Positions 1 through 5,563 of a stretch of DNA of 5,563 nt are shown here, piece by piece. The DNA is taken from NCBI GenBank assembly GCA_027451915.1, contig DAIDHU010000573.1:1-5563 (forward strand), given 5' to 3'. A program made the position numbers and the translations under genes. The notes beneath the pieces were generated by a model. That model saw only the letters and a list, made by a program, of their open reading frames with translations, was not told where the DNA came from and made no database searches. The DNA comes from Thiomonas sp. (GTDB lineage Bacteria; Pseudomonadota; Gammaproteobacteria; Burkholderiales; Burkholderiaceae_C). Numbering within the stretch: the first letter of the stretch is position 1; every line of letters starts with the position of its first letter.

Positions 1-725
1 TCGACCTGCGCAGTGCCGAGTGCACCAAGGTGGAGGCGCTGGCGCGGCTGAGCGACGGCGAGCGTCTGCGCACGCCTGACGAATTCCTTCCCGCCTGCGG
101 CAGCGTGGAGCTCGGCCAGGTGTTCAGCCAGGGACTGACCCAGGTGCTGCGGCAGCTGGGGCAGTGGGAGCGCGAAGGGCTGCGGGTCGACGCGTCGATC
201 AACCTGCCCCCCAGCGTGCTGCGCCAGCGCGATCTGCGCGCGGTGGTCGAGCGCGCTCTGCTGGCGCATGGCATCGAACCCTCGCGCCTGACCTTCGAGC
301 TGCTCGAGACCGAGCAGTGGATCGGCGACTCCAGCATCGATCGCACGGTGGAGTCGCTCAAGGCCCTGGGCACGCGCATGGCCATGGACGACATGGGGGC
401 CGGGCATTCCACCCTGCTGCGCCTGCGTCAGCTGCAGTTCGACCTGGTGAAGATCGACCGCGGACTGGTGCGCGACATGCCCTCGAACCCGCAGGCGGTG
501 GCGGCCATTGTCGGCGGGCTGACCGAGCTCATGCACCGCCTGGGCCTGGCCGTGGTGGTCGAGGGCCTGGAGACCCCCGAGCTGGTGCGCCTGGCGGCCG
601 ATCTGGGGGCGGACGCCGGGCAGGGCTACGCCATCGCCCGCCCGCTGGCGCCGCCGCAGATCCTGCAGTGGTTCCGGGCACGCGGCGTGCACGAGGGCCG
701 GCGAGAGGTCGAGCCGGCCTTATAA
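1..725 (+). CDS. EAL-domain cyclic-di-GMP phosphodiesterase, C-terminal part (5' end outside window)
   Basis: Predicted to hydrolyse cyclic-di-GMP to linear pGpG. The reading frame is already open at base 3, so the gene is cut by the window edge. 240 residues are visible, numbered here from the first full codon. They cover nearly a whole EAL domain: the signature E11-A12-L13-x-R15, metal-site N67 (INLPPS), E99 (FELLE), D129-D130 (DDMGAG), K150 (VKIDR), E187 (VEGLE) and Q207 (QGYAIARP). All residues normally needed for metal binding and catalysis are present, so an active enzyme is likely. Two motifs drift: the usual ELTE reads ELLE, and DDFGTG reads DDMGAG. Any sensor, GGDEF or membrane domain would lie upstream and cannot be judged. 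The protein ends about 30 residues after QGY, as is normal for a C-terminal EAL domain. It shares strand with the sulfur genes but is separated from them by a promoter-like gap, so a functional link is not implied. No terminator with a T run follows it. Confidence 0.93.
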   Translation, partial: DLRSAECTKVEALARLSDGERLRTPDEFLPACGSVELGQVFSQGLTQVLRQLGQWEREGLRVDASINLPPSVLRQRDLRAVVERALLAHGIEPSRLTFELLETEQWIGDSSIDRTVESLKALGTRMAMDDMGAGHSTLLRLRQLQFDLVKIDRGLVRDMPSNPQAVAAIVGGLTELMHRLGLAVVVEGLETPELVRLAADLGADAGQGYAIARPLAPPQILQWFRARGVHEGRREVEPAL

Positions 726-757
726 CCGGCGAACCTATCGGTATCACCACACGGTAG
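722..757 (+). promoter_or_regulatory. Repeated half-sites, possible CysB-type (LysR family) activator site
   Basis: Three related hexamers lie just upstream of the predicted -35 element: TAACCG (723-728, reverse complement CGGTTA), CGGTAT (739-744) and CGGTAG (752-757). The first two form a loose inverted repeat (ACCG-N10-CGGT). The last two are direct repeats 13 bases apart. This layout resembles a LysR-family activator site, and CysB is the usual activator of cys operons in proteobacteria. The assignment to CysB is inference from layout and gene content. I did not match it to a verified betaproteobacterial consensus. The first half-site overlaps the stop codon of the EAL gene. Confidence 0.4.
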
Positions 758-786
758 TTGGGATTGCGGGGGGGCCTGCCTAGCAT
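758..786 (+). promoter_or_regulatory. Sigma70-like promoter for the cys operon
   Basis: TTGGGA (758-763) and TAGCAT (781-786) each match the sigma70 -35 and -10 consensus at 4 of 6 positions and are exactly 17 bases apart. Transcription would start near 792-794, giving a leader of about 53-55 bases before cysI. It is the best-spaced pair I found in the gap between the EAL gene and cysI, and the candidate activator half-sites lie directly upstream, as expected for an activated weak promoter. The spacer contains a run of seven G (768-774). Confidence 0.45.
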
Positions 787-792
787 GCAGGC
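774..792. repeat. Inverted repeat over the -10 element
   Basis: GCCTGC (774-779) and GCAGGC (787-792) form a perfect 6-base-pair inverted repeat around a 7-base loop that contains the predicted -10 hexamer. A wobble pair (773 with 793) could extend it. It could be a protein-binding dyad, or a hairpin in RNA reading through from the EAL gene. No T run follows, so it is not a standard intrinsic terminator. Short GC-rich dyads also arise by chance. Confidence 0.4.
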
Positions 793-804
793 TGTGTCGA
801 ACCC

Positions 805-834
805 TGCACGAGCGCCGCGTCCCGGTGCCGTGCG
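805..834 (+). other. Stem-loop in the presumed cysI 5' leader
   Basis: GCACG (806-810) pairs with CGTGC (829-833), and GCGCCG (812-817) pairs with CGGTGC (823-828) with one G-U pair. A single A (811) bulges out, and the loop CGTCC (818-822) has five bases. A further wobble pair (805 with 834) can close the base. The stem is thus 11-12 pairs, mostly G-C, and ends 12 bases before the cysI ATG. No T run follows, so termination is unlikely. A role in message stability or in translation of cysI is possible but is inference. Confidence 0.5.
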
Positions 835-846
835 AACCACCGCCCC

Positions 847-2565
847 ATGTACCGCTACAGTGCATTCGACCGCGCCTTCGTGCATGCGCGCGCGGCCCAG
901 TACCGAGACCAGTTGCGCCGGCACCTGGAAGGTTCGCTGGGCGACGAGGAATTCAAGCCGCTGCGCCTGCAGAACGGCTGGTACATCCAGCGCCATGCGC
1001 CGATGCTGCGCGTGGCCGTGCCCTACGGCGCGCTGGCGACGCGCCAGCTGCGCGCGCTGGCCGACATCGCCGAGCGCTTCGACCGCGGCTACGCCCATTT
1101 CACGACGCGCCAGAACGTGCAGTACAACTGGATCGAGCTGCCGCGCAGCGCCGATGTCATGGACCTGCTCGCCGAGGTGGACATGCACGGCATCCAGACC
1201 AGCGGCAACTGCGTGCGCAACATCACCACCGACGCGCTGGCCGGGGTGGCCCCGGACGAAATCGCCGACCCACGCCCCTATTGCGAGATCCTGCGCCAGT
1301 GGAGCACCCTGCACCCCGAATTCGCCTTCCTGCCGCGCAAGTTCAAGATCGCCGTGAGCGGCTCGCTGGAAGACCGCGTGGCCTCGGGCTGGTACGACAT
1401 CGGCATGCACCTGGTGCGCGATGACGCGGGCGAGCTCGGTCTGCGCGTGCTGGTGGGCGGCGGCATGGGCCGCACGCCGCTGATCGGCAGCGTGGTGCGC
1501 GAGTTCCTGCCGGTGCGCCACATGCTGCATTACACCGAGGCGATCCTGCGGGTCTACAACCTCTACGGGCGCCGCGACAACCTGTGGAAGGCGCGCATCA
1601 AGATTCTCGTGCGCTCCGAAGGGCAAGGCTTCGTGGACGCGGTGGAGCGCGAATTCGCCACCATGATCGAGCGCGACGTGGGCGCCGAGGCCCTGCTGGT
1701 GACCGAGGCCCAGGTGCAGGCGATGGCCGGGCACTTCGAGGCGCCTCCCGAGCAGCAGCCGACGCCGGCGCAGGTCGCCGAGGCGGCCGAAGCCAGGCGC
1801 CGCGCCGCGGCCGACCCCGCGCACGCCCGCTGGATCGCGCGCAATGTGCAGGCCCATCGGCTGGACGATCACCGCGTGGTCACGCTTTCGCTCAAGCGGC
1901 CCGGGCAGGCGCCCGGCAACGCGACCGCGCAGCAGATGCGCGCGGCCGCCGCGCTGGCCGAGCGCTTCAGTCGCGGCGAGCTGCGCGTGAGCCACGAGCA
2001 GAACCTGGTGCTGCCGTGGGTGCGCGAGTCCGAACTGGCCCTGCTCTGGGAGCAGACGCGCGAGGCCGGCATGGCCACGCCCAATATCGGCCTGCTCGGC
2101 GACATCATCGCCTGCCCCGGCGGCGACTTCTGCGCCCTGGCGAATGCGCGCTCGCTGCCGGTGGCCGAAGACATCGCCCAGCGATTCCAGGACCTCGACG
2201 AAATGTTCGACATCGGCGACCTGGACCTGAACATCAGCGGGTGCATCAACTCCTGCGGGCATCACCACAGCGGCCACATCGGAATCCTCGGTGTCGACAA
2301 GGACGGATCCGAGTGGTACCAGATCACGGTCGGCGGCGGGGACGGCTCCACCCGCGGCGGCAGCGCTTCGCCCGGACGCATCATCGGCGCATCCTTCGCG
2401 GCTGACGAAGTGGCCGACGCGGTGGAAGCGCTGATCCAGGTGTACCGCGAACAGCGCCTGCAGGGCGAACGTTTCATCGATACGGCGCGCCGGCTCGGCC
2501 CGGCGCCTTTCGCGACGGCCGCTGACGCGGTGCGACGCAGCACGGCACGCAAGGTGGCGGCATGA
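847..2565 (+). CDS. cysI: Assimilatory sulfite reductase hemoprotein (nitrite/sulfite reductase family)
   Basis: Cytoplasmic enzyme that reduces sulfite to sulfide with six electrons, using siroheme coupled to a [4Fe-4S] cluster. The 572 residues follow the family layout of two repeats, each a ferredoxin-like half followed by a siroheme/cluster half. Substrate and siroheme contacts known from E. coli CysI have clear counterparts: R88 (FTTRQN), R124 (NCVRN), and K165 and K167 (PRKFK). Cluster ligands are C423 and C429 (CPGGDFC) and C466 and C470 (CINSC). Nothing essential is missing. ATG 847 is the only usable start: no ATG, GTG or TTG precedes it in frame back to the stop at 781. No Shine-Dalgarno sequence is visible in the 20 bases before it, which is unusual beside the other genes here. 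The family also includes ferredoxin-dependent nitrite reductases, but the operon context favours sulfite. There is no cysJ, so electrons probably come from ferredoxin or another reductase. The stop overlaps the next ATG by 4 bases. Confidence 0.95.
   Translation: MYRYSAFDRAFVHARAAQYRDQLRRHLEGSLGDEEFKPLRLQNGWYIQRHAPMLRVAVPYGALATRQLRALADIAERFDRGYAHFTTRQNVQYNWIELPRSADVMDLLAEVDMHGIQTSGNCVRNITTDALAGVAPDEIADPRPYCEILRQWSTLHPEFAFLPRKFKIAVSGSLEDRVASGWYDIGMHLVRDDAGELGLRVLVGGGMGRTPLIGSVVREFLPVRHMLHYTEAILRVYNLYGRRDNLWKARIKILVRSEGQGFVDAVEREFATMIERDVGAEALLVTEAQVQAMAGHFEAPPEQQPTPAQVAEAAEARRRAAADPAHARWIARNVQAHRLDDHRVVTLSLKRPGQAPGNATAQQMRAAAALAERFSRGELRVSHEQNLVLPWVRESELALLWEQTREAGMATPNIGLLGDIIACPGGDFCALANARSLPVAEDIAQRFQDLDEMFDIGDLDLNISGCINSCGHHHSGHIGILGVDKDGSEWYQITVGGGDGSTRGGSASPGRIIGASFAADEVADAVEALIQVYREQRLQGERFIDTARRLGPAPFATAADAVRRSTARKVAA
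2551..2557 (+). promoter_or_regulatory. Ribosome binding site of the DUF934 gene
   Basis: AAGGTGG lies 4 bases before ATG 2562, inside the last codons of cysI. Together with the ATGA overlap it supports 2562 as the start and suggests translational coupling to cysI. Confidence 0.6.
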
Positions 2566-3068
2566 AATTCATCGATCCCTCGCGCGACCCCTGGCGCGCC
2601 CATGAGCCGGCGCATCCCGCGGCCCCCACGCACGCGCTGCTGGCCCCGCGGGACTGGCTGGACCTGGATGGCGTGGGGCGCGAACGCCTGGCCCGAAGCT
2701 CGCGCGTCGGCCTGCTGCTTCCCAACGATTTCGAGCTCGAGGCCCTGGCACCCGCATTGCACGGCCTGAGCTTGCTGGCGCTGCAGTTTCCCAAATGGAC
2801 CGACGGCCGCGCCTACACCCAGGCCAGGCTGCTGCGCCTGCGTCATCGCTACGCCGGCGAGCTGCGCGCCACCGGCCAGGTGCTGGTCGACATGTTGCTG
2901 CCCCTGGCGCGCAGCGGCTTCGATGCCGCCCAGCTGCGCGAGGACCAGGACCCGCTGGCGGCGCGGCGCGCGCTGGAATTCTTCCCCGGACACTACCAGG
3001 CCGACGCCCGCCAGCCGCTGCAGCGACCCGCCGGCCTGGGCTGGGCGGCGCTCGGGGTCGCGGCATGA
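2562..3068 (+). CDS. DUF934 family protein of the sulfur-assimilation operon
   Basis: Conserved protein of unknown biochemical role (DUF934, COG3749) that habitually follows cysI in alpha- and betaproteobacteria. It is often assumed to assist sulfite reduction, but that rests on context. The 168 residues show the family signature at about 74-121: FPKWTDGRAYTQARLLR (76-92), the segment GELRATGQVL (99-108), and RSGFD (117-121), followed by an F-x3-YQ-type ending (FFPGHYQ). The first 60 or so residues are proline- and arginine-rich and poorly conserved, with no signal peptide or membrane segment. The whole protein contains no cysteine: the family's common RCGFD reads RSGFD here. It therefore cannot hold a cysteine-bound iron-sulfur cluster or act through a thiol. 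The start overlaps the cysI stop (ATGA) and the stop overlaps the cysH start (ATGA), so it is probably made in step with both. Confidence 0.88.
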   Translation: MKFIDPSRDPWRAHEPAHPAAPTHALLAPRDWLDLDGVGRERLARSSRVGLLLPNDFELEALAPALHGLSLLALQFPKWTDGRAYTQARLLRLRHRYAGELRATGQVLVDMLLPLARSGFDAAQLREDQDPLAARRALEFFPGHYQADARQPLQRPAGLGWAALGVAA

Positions 3069-3862
3069 GCGAAGCGGCGGCCTTCGACTCCATCGACCTG
3101 GGCGCCGCGCCGGACGCCCCGGTGCTGCCGGCGGCGCTGCGCCATGCGCGCGCCAGCGCGAGCCACGAGCAAAGGCTGGCGCGGACCGTGGAGCTGCTGC
3201 GCCAGGCTGCCGACGAGCATGCGGGCGCGGTGGTGCAGGCGAGCAGCCTGGGCGTGGAAGACATGGTGCTGAGCGACCTGATCCATCGTCACGGCCTGGA
3301 TATCCGCGTGGCCACGCTGGACACCGGGGCCCTGCACCTGGAGACCCTGGAACTCATCGAGCGCGTGCGTCGCCATTACGGCATGGACATCGAGATCTGG
3401 CGCCCAGCTCGGGAAGCGGTGCTCGAATTCGTCGGGCGCAACGGCCCGGATGCCATGTATCGCAGCGTGGAATTGCGCAAGGCCTGCTGCGCCGTGCGCA
3501 AGCTCGAGCCCCTGGGGCGCATGCTCGACGGGCGCAGCGCCTGGATCACCGGGCTGCGGCGCGAACAATCCGCCCAGCGAGGCGGCGTCGCCGAGCGCGA
3601 GGTCGGCGCTGACGGCCGCGTGAAGTTCAGCCCGCTCGCGCAGTGGAGCCTGGGCGATGTGTGGCATTACGTGGCCCGGCATGGCGTGCCCTACAACCCC
3701 TTGCACGACCGCTTCTACCCCAGCATCGGCTGCGCGCCCTGTACGCGCGCGGTGGCGGTGGGCGAGGACCAGCGGGCGGGCCGCTGGTGGTGGGAACTGG
3801 ACGGAGCCAGGGAGTGCGGTCTGCACCCCGAGGGCCGGCATGCCGTGGGAGCGAAGACATGA
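3065..3862 (+). CDS. cysH: Thioredoxin-dependent adenylylsulfate (APS) reductase, iron-sulfur type
   Basis: Reduces adenosine 5'-phosphosulfate to sulfite and AMP in the cytoplasm, with thioredoxin as reductant. The 265 residues show the nucleotide-binding core of the PAPS/APS reductase family: SSLGVEDM (60-67), TLDTG (84-88) and TGLRREQSAQR (162-172). The two cysteine pairs C141-C142 (KACCAVRK) and C223-C226 (CAPC) are the [4Fe-4S] ligands that mark APS-specific enzymes; PAPS-type enzymes such as E. coli CysH lack them. C251 in the C-terminal ECGLH motif is the catalytic cysteine that carries the thiosulfonate intermediate. The ATG at 3065 was chosen because it gives the family's usual length, overlaps the preceding stop by 4 bases and follows a weak CGGGGT ribosome site (3053-3058). 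The same frame stays open further upstream, but only inside the DUF934 gene. APS specificity means the cell does not need APS kinase for assimilation. Confidence 0.95.
   Translation: MSEAAAFDSIDLGAAPDAPVLPAALRHARASASHEQRLARTVELLRQAADEHAGAVVQASSLGVEDMVLSDLIHRHGLDIRVATLDTGALHLETLELIERVRRHYGMDIEIWRPAREAVLEFVGRNGPDAMYRSVELRKACCAVRKLEPLGRMLDGRSAWITGLRREQSAQRGGVAEREVGADGRVKFSPLAQWSLGDVWHYVARHGVPYNPLHDRFYPSIGCAPCTRAVAVGEDQRAGRWWWELDGARECGLHPEGRHAVGAKT
3847..3851 (+). promoter_or_regulatory. Ribosome binding site of cysD
   Basis: GGGAG lies 7 bases before ATG 3859. It favours this start over candidates further upstream in the same frame, which lie deep inside cysH. Confidence 0.6.
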
Positions 3863-4854
3863 ACGCCATCGTGCGACAAGAGCAACAAGCAGGGCTGGCG
3901 CAAGCGGCGCAGCCGCAGCGGGCGCTGCCCGCGGTGGATCAGCGGCATCTGGACGCCCTGGAGGAAGAGGCGATCTTCATCCTGCGCGAGGTCGCCGGCG
4001 CCTTCGAGCGCCCGGCCCTGCTGTTTTCGGGGGGCAAGGATTCCTGCGTGGTGCTGCGCCTGGCCCACAAGGCCTTTCGCGAGCGCCGTGCCGAAGGCGG
4101 CTTCGACGGACGCCTGCCCCTTCCCCTGCTGCACGTCGATACCGGGCACAACTTCCCGGAGGTGATCGAGTTTCGCGACCAGGAGGTGGCCGGCCATGGC
4201 GACGAGCTGATCGTGGCCCATATGGAGGAATCGATCCGCCGCGGCAGCGTGCGCCTGCGCGATCCGCTGGAATCGCGCAATGCGCACCAGAGCGTGACCC
4301 TGCTGGAGGCCATCGAGCAGCATCGCCTGGACTGCCTCATCGGTGGCGCCCGACGCGACGAGGAGAAGGCGCGCGCCAAGGAGCGCATCTTCAGCCATCG
4401 CGATGCCTTCGGGCAGTGGCAGCCCAAGGAGCAGCGCGCCGAGCTGTGGTCGCTGTTCAACACCCGCTTGCGCCCCGGCGAGCATTTCCGGGCCTTCCCC
4501 ATCAGCAACTGGACCGAGCTCGACGTATGGATGTACATCGCTCGGGAGAACATCGCGCTGCCCTCGCTGTACTACAGCCATCGGCGAGACGTGGTGGTCC
4601 GGGACGGACTGTTCGTGCCGGTGACCGCGTGCACGCCGCCGCGCCCGGGCGAGGCCGTGGAAGAGGCCGACGTGCGCTTTCGCACCGTCGGGGACATGAG
4701 CTGCACCTGCCCGGTGCCCAGCCTCGCGGCCAGCGCCGCGGAGGTGGTGGCGGAGACGCTCACGGTCACCTTGAGCGAACGCGGCGCGACGCGCATGGAT
4801 GATCGCAGCAGCCAGGCCGCGATGGAGCGGCGCAAGAAAGAGGGGTATTTCTGA
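3859..4854 (+). CDS. cysD: Sulfate adenylyltransferase subunit 2 (ATP sulfurylase small subunit)
   Basis: With CysN it forms ATP sulfurylase, which makes APS and pyrophosphate from ATP and sulfate; CysD is the catalytic adenylyl-transferring subunit. The 331 residues carry the PP-loop of the N-type ATP pyrophosphatase fold, SGGKDS (57-62), then HVDTGHNFPE (92-101), GGARRDEEKARAKER (162-176), NWTELDVW in the C-terminal half, and the family's closing MERRKKEGYF, close to the E. coli ending. The first 30 or so residues are alanine- and glutamine-rich, longer than in E. coli (302 residues), and poorly conserved. The section FRTVGDMSCTCPVPS resembles betaproteobacterial homologues as I recall them. 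The start overlaps the cysH stop by 4 bases and the stop overlaps the cysN start by 1 base. The sequence is intact, with no sign of frameshift. Confidence 0.96.
   Translation: MNAIVRQEQQAGLAQAAQPQRALPAVDQRHLDALEEEAIFILREVAGAFERPALLFSGGKDSCVVLRLAHKAFRERRAEGGFDGRLPLPLLHVDTGHNFPEVIEFRDQEVAGHGDELIVAHMEESIRRGSVRLRDPLESRNAHQSVTLLEAIEQHRLDCLIGGARRDEEKARAKERIFSHRDAFGQWQPKEQRAELWSLFNTRLRPGEHFRAFPISNWTELDVWMYIARENIALPSLYYSHRRDVVVRDGLFVPVTACTPPRPGEAVEEADVRFRTVGDMSCTCPVPSLAASAAEVVAETLTVTLSERGATRMDDRSSQAAMERRKKEGYF
4840..4845 (+). promoter_or_regulatory. Ribosome binding site of cysN
   Basis: GAGGGG lies 8 bases before ATG 4854. It supports that start over the in-frame ATG at 4872, which would also leave the P-loop intact. 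Confidence 0.6.
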
Positions 4855-5563
4855 TGCGAGCCGAACACGACATGCTGGCGCAGGCCCCGGCGCAGCTTCC
4901 GGCCCTGCGCTTTCTGACCGCGGGCAGCGTCGACGATGGCAAGAGCACGCTGATCGGCCGCCTGCTGCTGGACAGCCGCGCGCTGCTCGCCGACCAGCTC
5001 GACGCCGTGGGCCACGGCAGCGACGCCTCGCTGCTGGCCCAGCTCACCGACGGCCTGGAGGCCGAGCGCGAGCAGGGCATCACCATCGACGTGGCCTACC
5101 GCTATTTCACGACGCCGCGACGCAAGTTCATCATCGCCGACGCGCCCGGGCACGAACAGTACACCCGCAACATGGTCACCGCCGCCGCCGGAAGCGACTG
5201 CGCGGTGGTGCTGGTGGACGTGACCAAGCTGGACTTCGCCCAGGGCCGGCCGCGGCTGCTGGCGCAGACCCGTCGCCATGCGCTGCTGGCTCAGCTGCTG
5301 CGGGTGCGTTCCATCGTGTTCGCGGTGAACAAGCTCGACGCCGTGGAGCATGCCCGCGAGGTGTTCGAGGCGGTGCGCGAGGCCCTGCTGGAATTCGCCG
5401 ACGGCGCCGGCATCGTGCCGGCGGGGGTGATTCCGCTGTCGGCCCTGCGCGCGGACAACGTCGCCTCCCCCAGCGAGCACTGGCCGTGGTGGACCGGCCC
5501 GACGCTGCTGCGCCTCCTCGAGGGCCTGCCGGCCGGCGAGGCCGCCGCAGACGGCTCGCTGCT
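4854..5563 (+). CDS. cysN: Sulfate adenylyltransferase subunit 1, GTPase (3' end outside window)
   Basis: CysN is an EF-Tu-like GTPase whose GTP hydrolysis drives APS formation by CysD. The frame is open from ATG 4854 to the window edge, 236 residues of a protein usually around 430-480 long, or over 600 when fused to APS kinase. The visible part is the GTP-binding domain: P-loop GSVDDGKST (24-32), switch I region EREQGITID (71-79) with the conserved threonine, DAPGH (96-100) for G3, NKLD (159-162) for G4, and SAL (196-198) for G5. The segment KLDFAQ...QTRRHALLAQLLRV (125-151) resembles Burkholderiales CysN proteins. The start is fixed by the GAGGGG ribosome site and the TGATG junction with cysD. 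Whether a CysC (APS kinase) domain is fused at the C-terminus cannot be seen; with an APS-type CysH in the operon it would not be required. Confidence 0.95.
   Translation, partial: MRAEHDMLAQAPAQLPALRFLTAGSVDDGKSTLIGRLLLDSRALLADQLDAVGHGSDASLLAQLTDGLEAEREQGITIDVAYRYFTTPRRKFIIADAPGHEQYTRNMVTAAAGSDCAVVLVDVTKLDFAQGRPRLLAQTRRHALLAQLLRVRSIVFAVNKLDAVEHAREVFEAVREALLEFADGAGIVPAGVIPLSALRADNVASPSEHWPWWTGPTLLRLLEGLPAGEAAADGSL

Noticed and set aside
721..726. TATAAC as a -10 element
   Set aside because: It matches the -10 consensus at 5 of 6 positions, but the sequence 17 bases upstream (698-703, CCGGCG) has no -35 resemblance. The hexamer is also formed by the last Leu codon and stop of the EAL gene.
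774..792. Intrinsic terminator for the EAL gene
   Set aside because: The 6-base-pair hairpin is not followed by a T run, so it does not meet the usual form.
758..1357. Plus-strand open frame beginning at the promoter and overlapping cysI in another frame
   Set aside because: The translation is rich in Arg, Ala, Ser, Thr and Cys without any family motif, and most of it overlaps the conserved CysI N-terminus.
529..2277. Very long open frame on the minus strand (582 codons) opposite the EAL 3' end and cysI
   Set aside because: It is the complementary shadow of a GC-rich gene with G/C third positions. Its translation is low-complexity (Ala, Gly, Arg, His, Gln rich), matches no family I know, and the plus strand has a fully conserved CysI.
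2795..3064. Longer cysH starting inside the DUF934 gene
   Set aside because: The added residues are Arg/Ala/Pro-rich shadow sequence of DUF934. ATG 3065 gives the normal family length and an ATGA overlap.
3643..3858. Longer cysD starting inside cysH
   Set aside because: The extension lies opposite the conserved C-terminal motifs of CysH in another frame, and ATG 3859 has a good ribosome site and the usual overlap.
2262..4581. Further long minus-strand open frames opposite DUF934, cysH and cysD
   Set aside because: Same shadow effect: compositionally biased translations with no motifs, while the plus strand carries recognised genes throughout.
1..5563. Mobile elements, CRISPR arrays, tRNA or rRNA genes, or a novel defence or biosynthetic system
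   Set aside because: Apart from the 121-base gap, every stretch is accounted for by the EAL gene and sulfur-assimilation genes. I saw no transposase, regularly spaced repeats or conserved RNA sequence.

Overview
The window is GC-rich, with mostly G or C in third codon positions and tightly packed genes all on the plus strand. It carries most of an assimilatory sulfate-reduction operon in the order cysI - DUF934 - cysH - cysD - cysN. That order, the long CysI opening with MYRYSAFDRAF, the iron-sulfur type of CysH (an APS reductase) and the absence of cysJ fit a betaproteobacterium. Burkholderiales is the likeliest order, but a related gammaproteobacterium cannot be excluded from sequence alone.

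Region by region: bases 1-725 hold the C-terminal part of an EAL-domain protein, a predicted cyclic-di-GMP phosphodiesterase whose N-terminus lies outside the window. Bases 726-846 are a 121-base gap that appears to hold the operon's control region. It contains repeated CGGTA-type half-sites (the first overlapping the EAL stop codon), a sigma70-like promoter with 17-base spacing and a run of seven G in its spacer, a short inverted repeat over the -10 element, and a strong hairpin in the presumed leader. Bases 847-5563 hold the five sulfur genes. Each start overlaps the preceding stop by 4, 4, 4 and 1 bases, so they look like one translationally coupled transcript. cysN runs off the right edge.

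Together, CysD and CysN activate sulfate to adenosine 5'-phosphosulfate (APS), with GTP hydrolysis by CysN driving the reaction. CysH reduces APS directly to sulfite. CysI, a siroheme / [4Fe-4S] hemoprotein, reduces sulfite to sulfide for cysteine synthesis. The DUF934 protein is a conserved partner of unknown role. The genes run roughly opposite to the order of the pathway. No flavoprotein subunit (CysJ) is present here, so the electron donor to CysI must be encoded elsewhere.

I found no RNA genes, insertion sequences, CRISPR arrays or phage features. The coding content is a known pathway, not a new system. What deserves a second look is the cysI leader and promoter, and the cysteine-free DUF934 protein.
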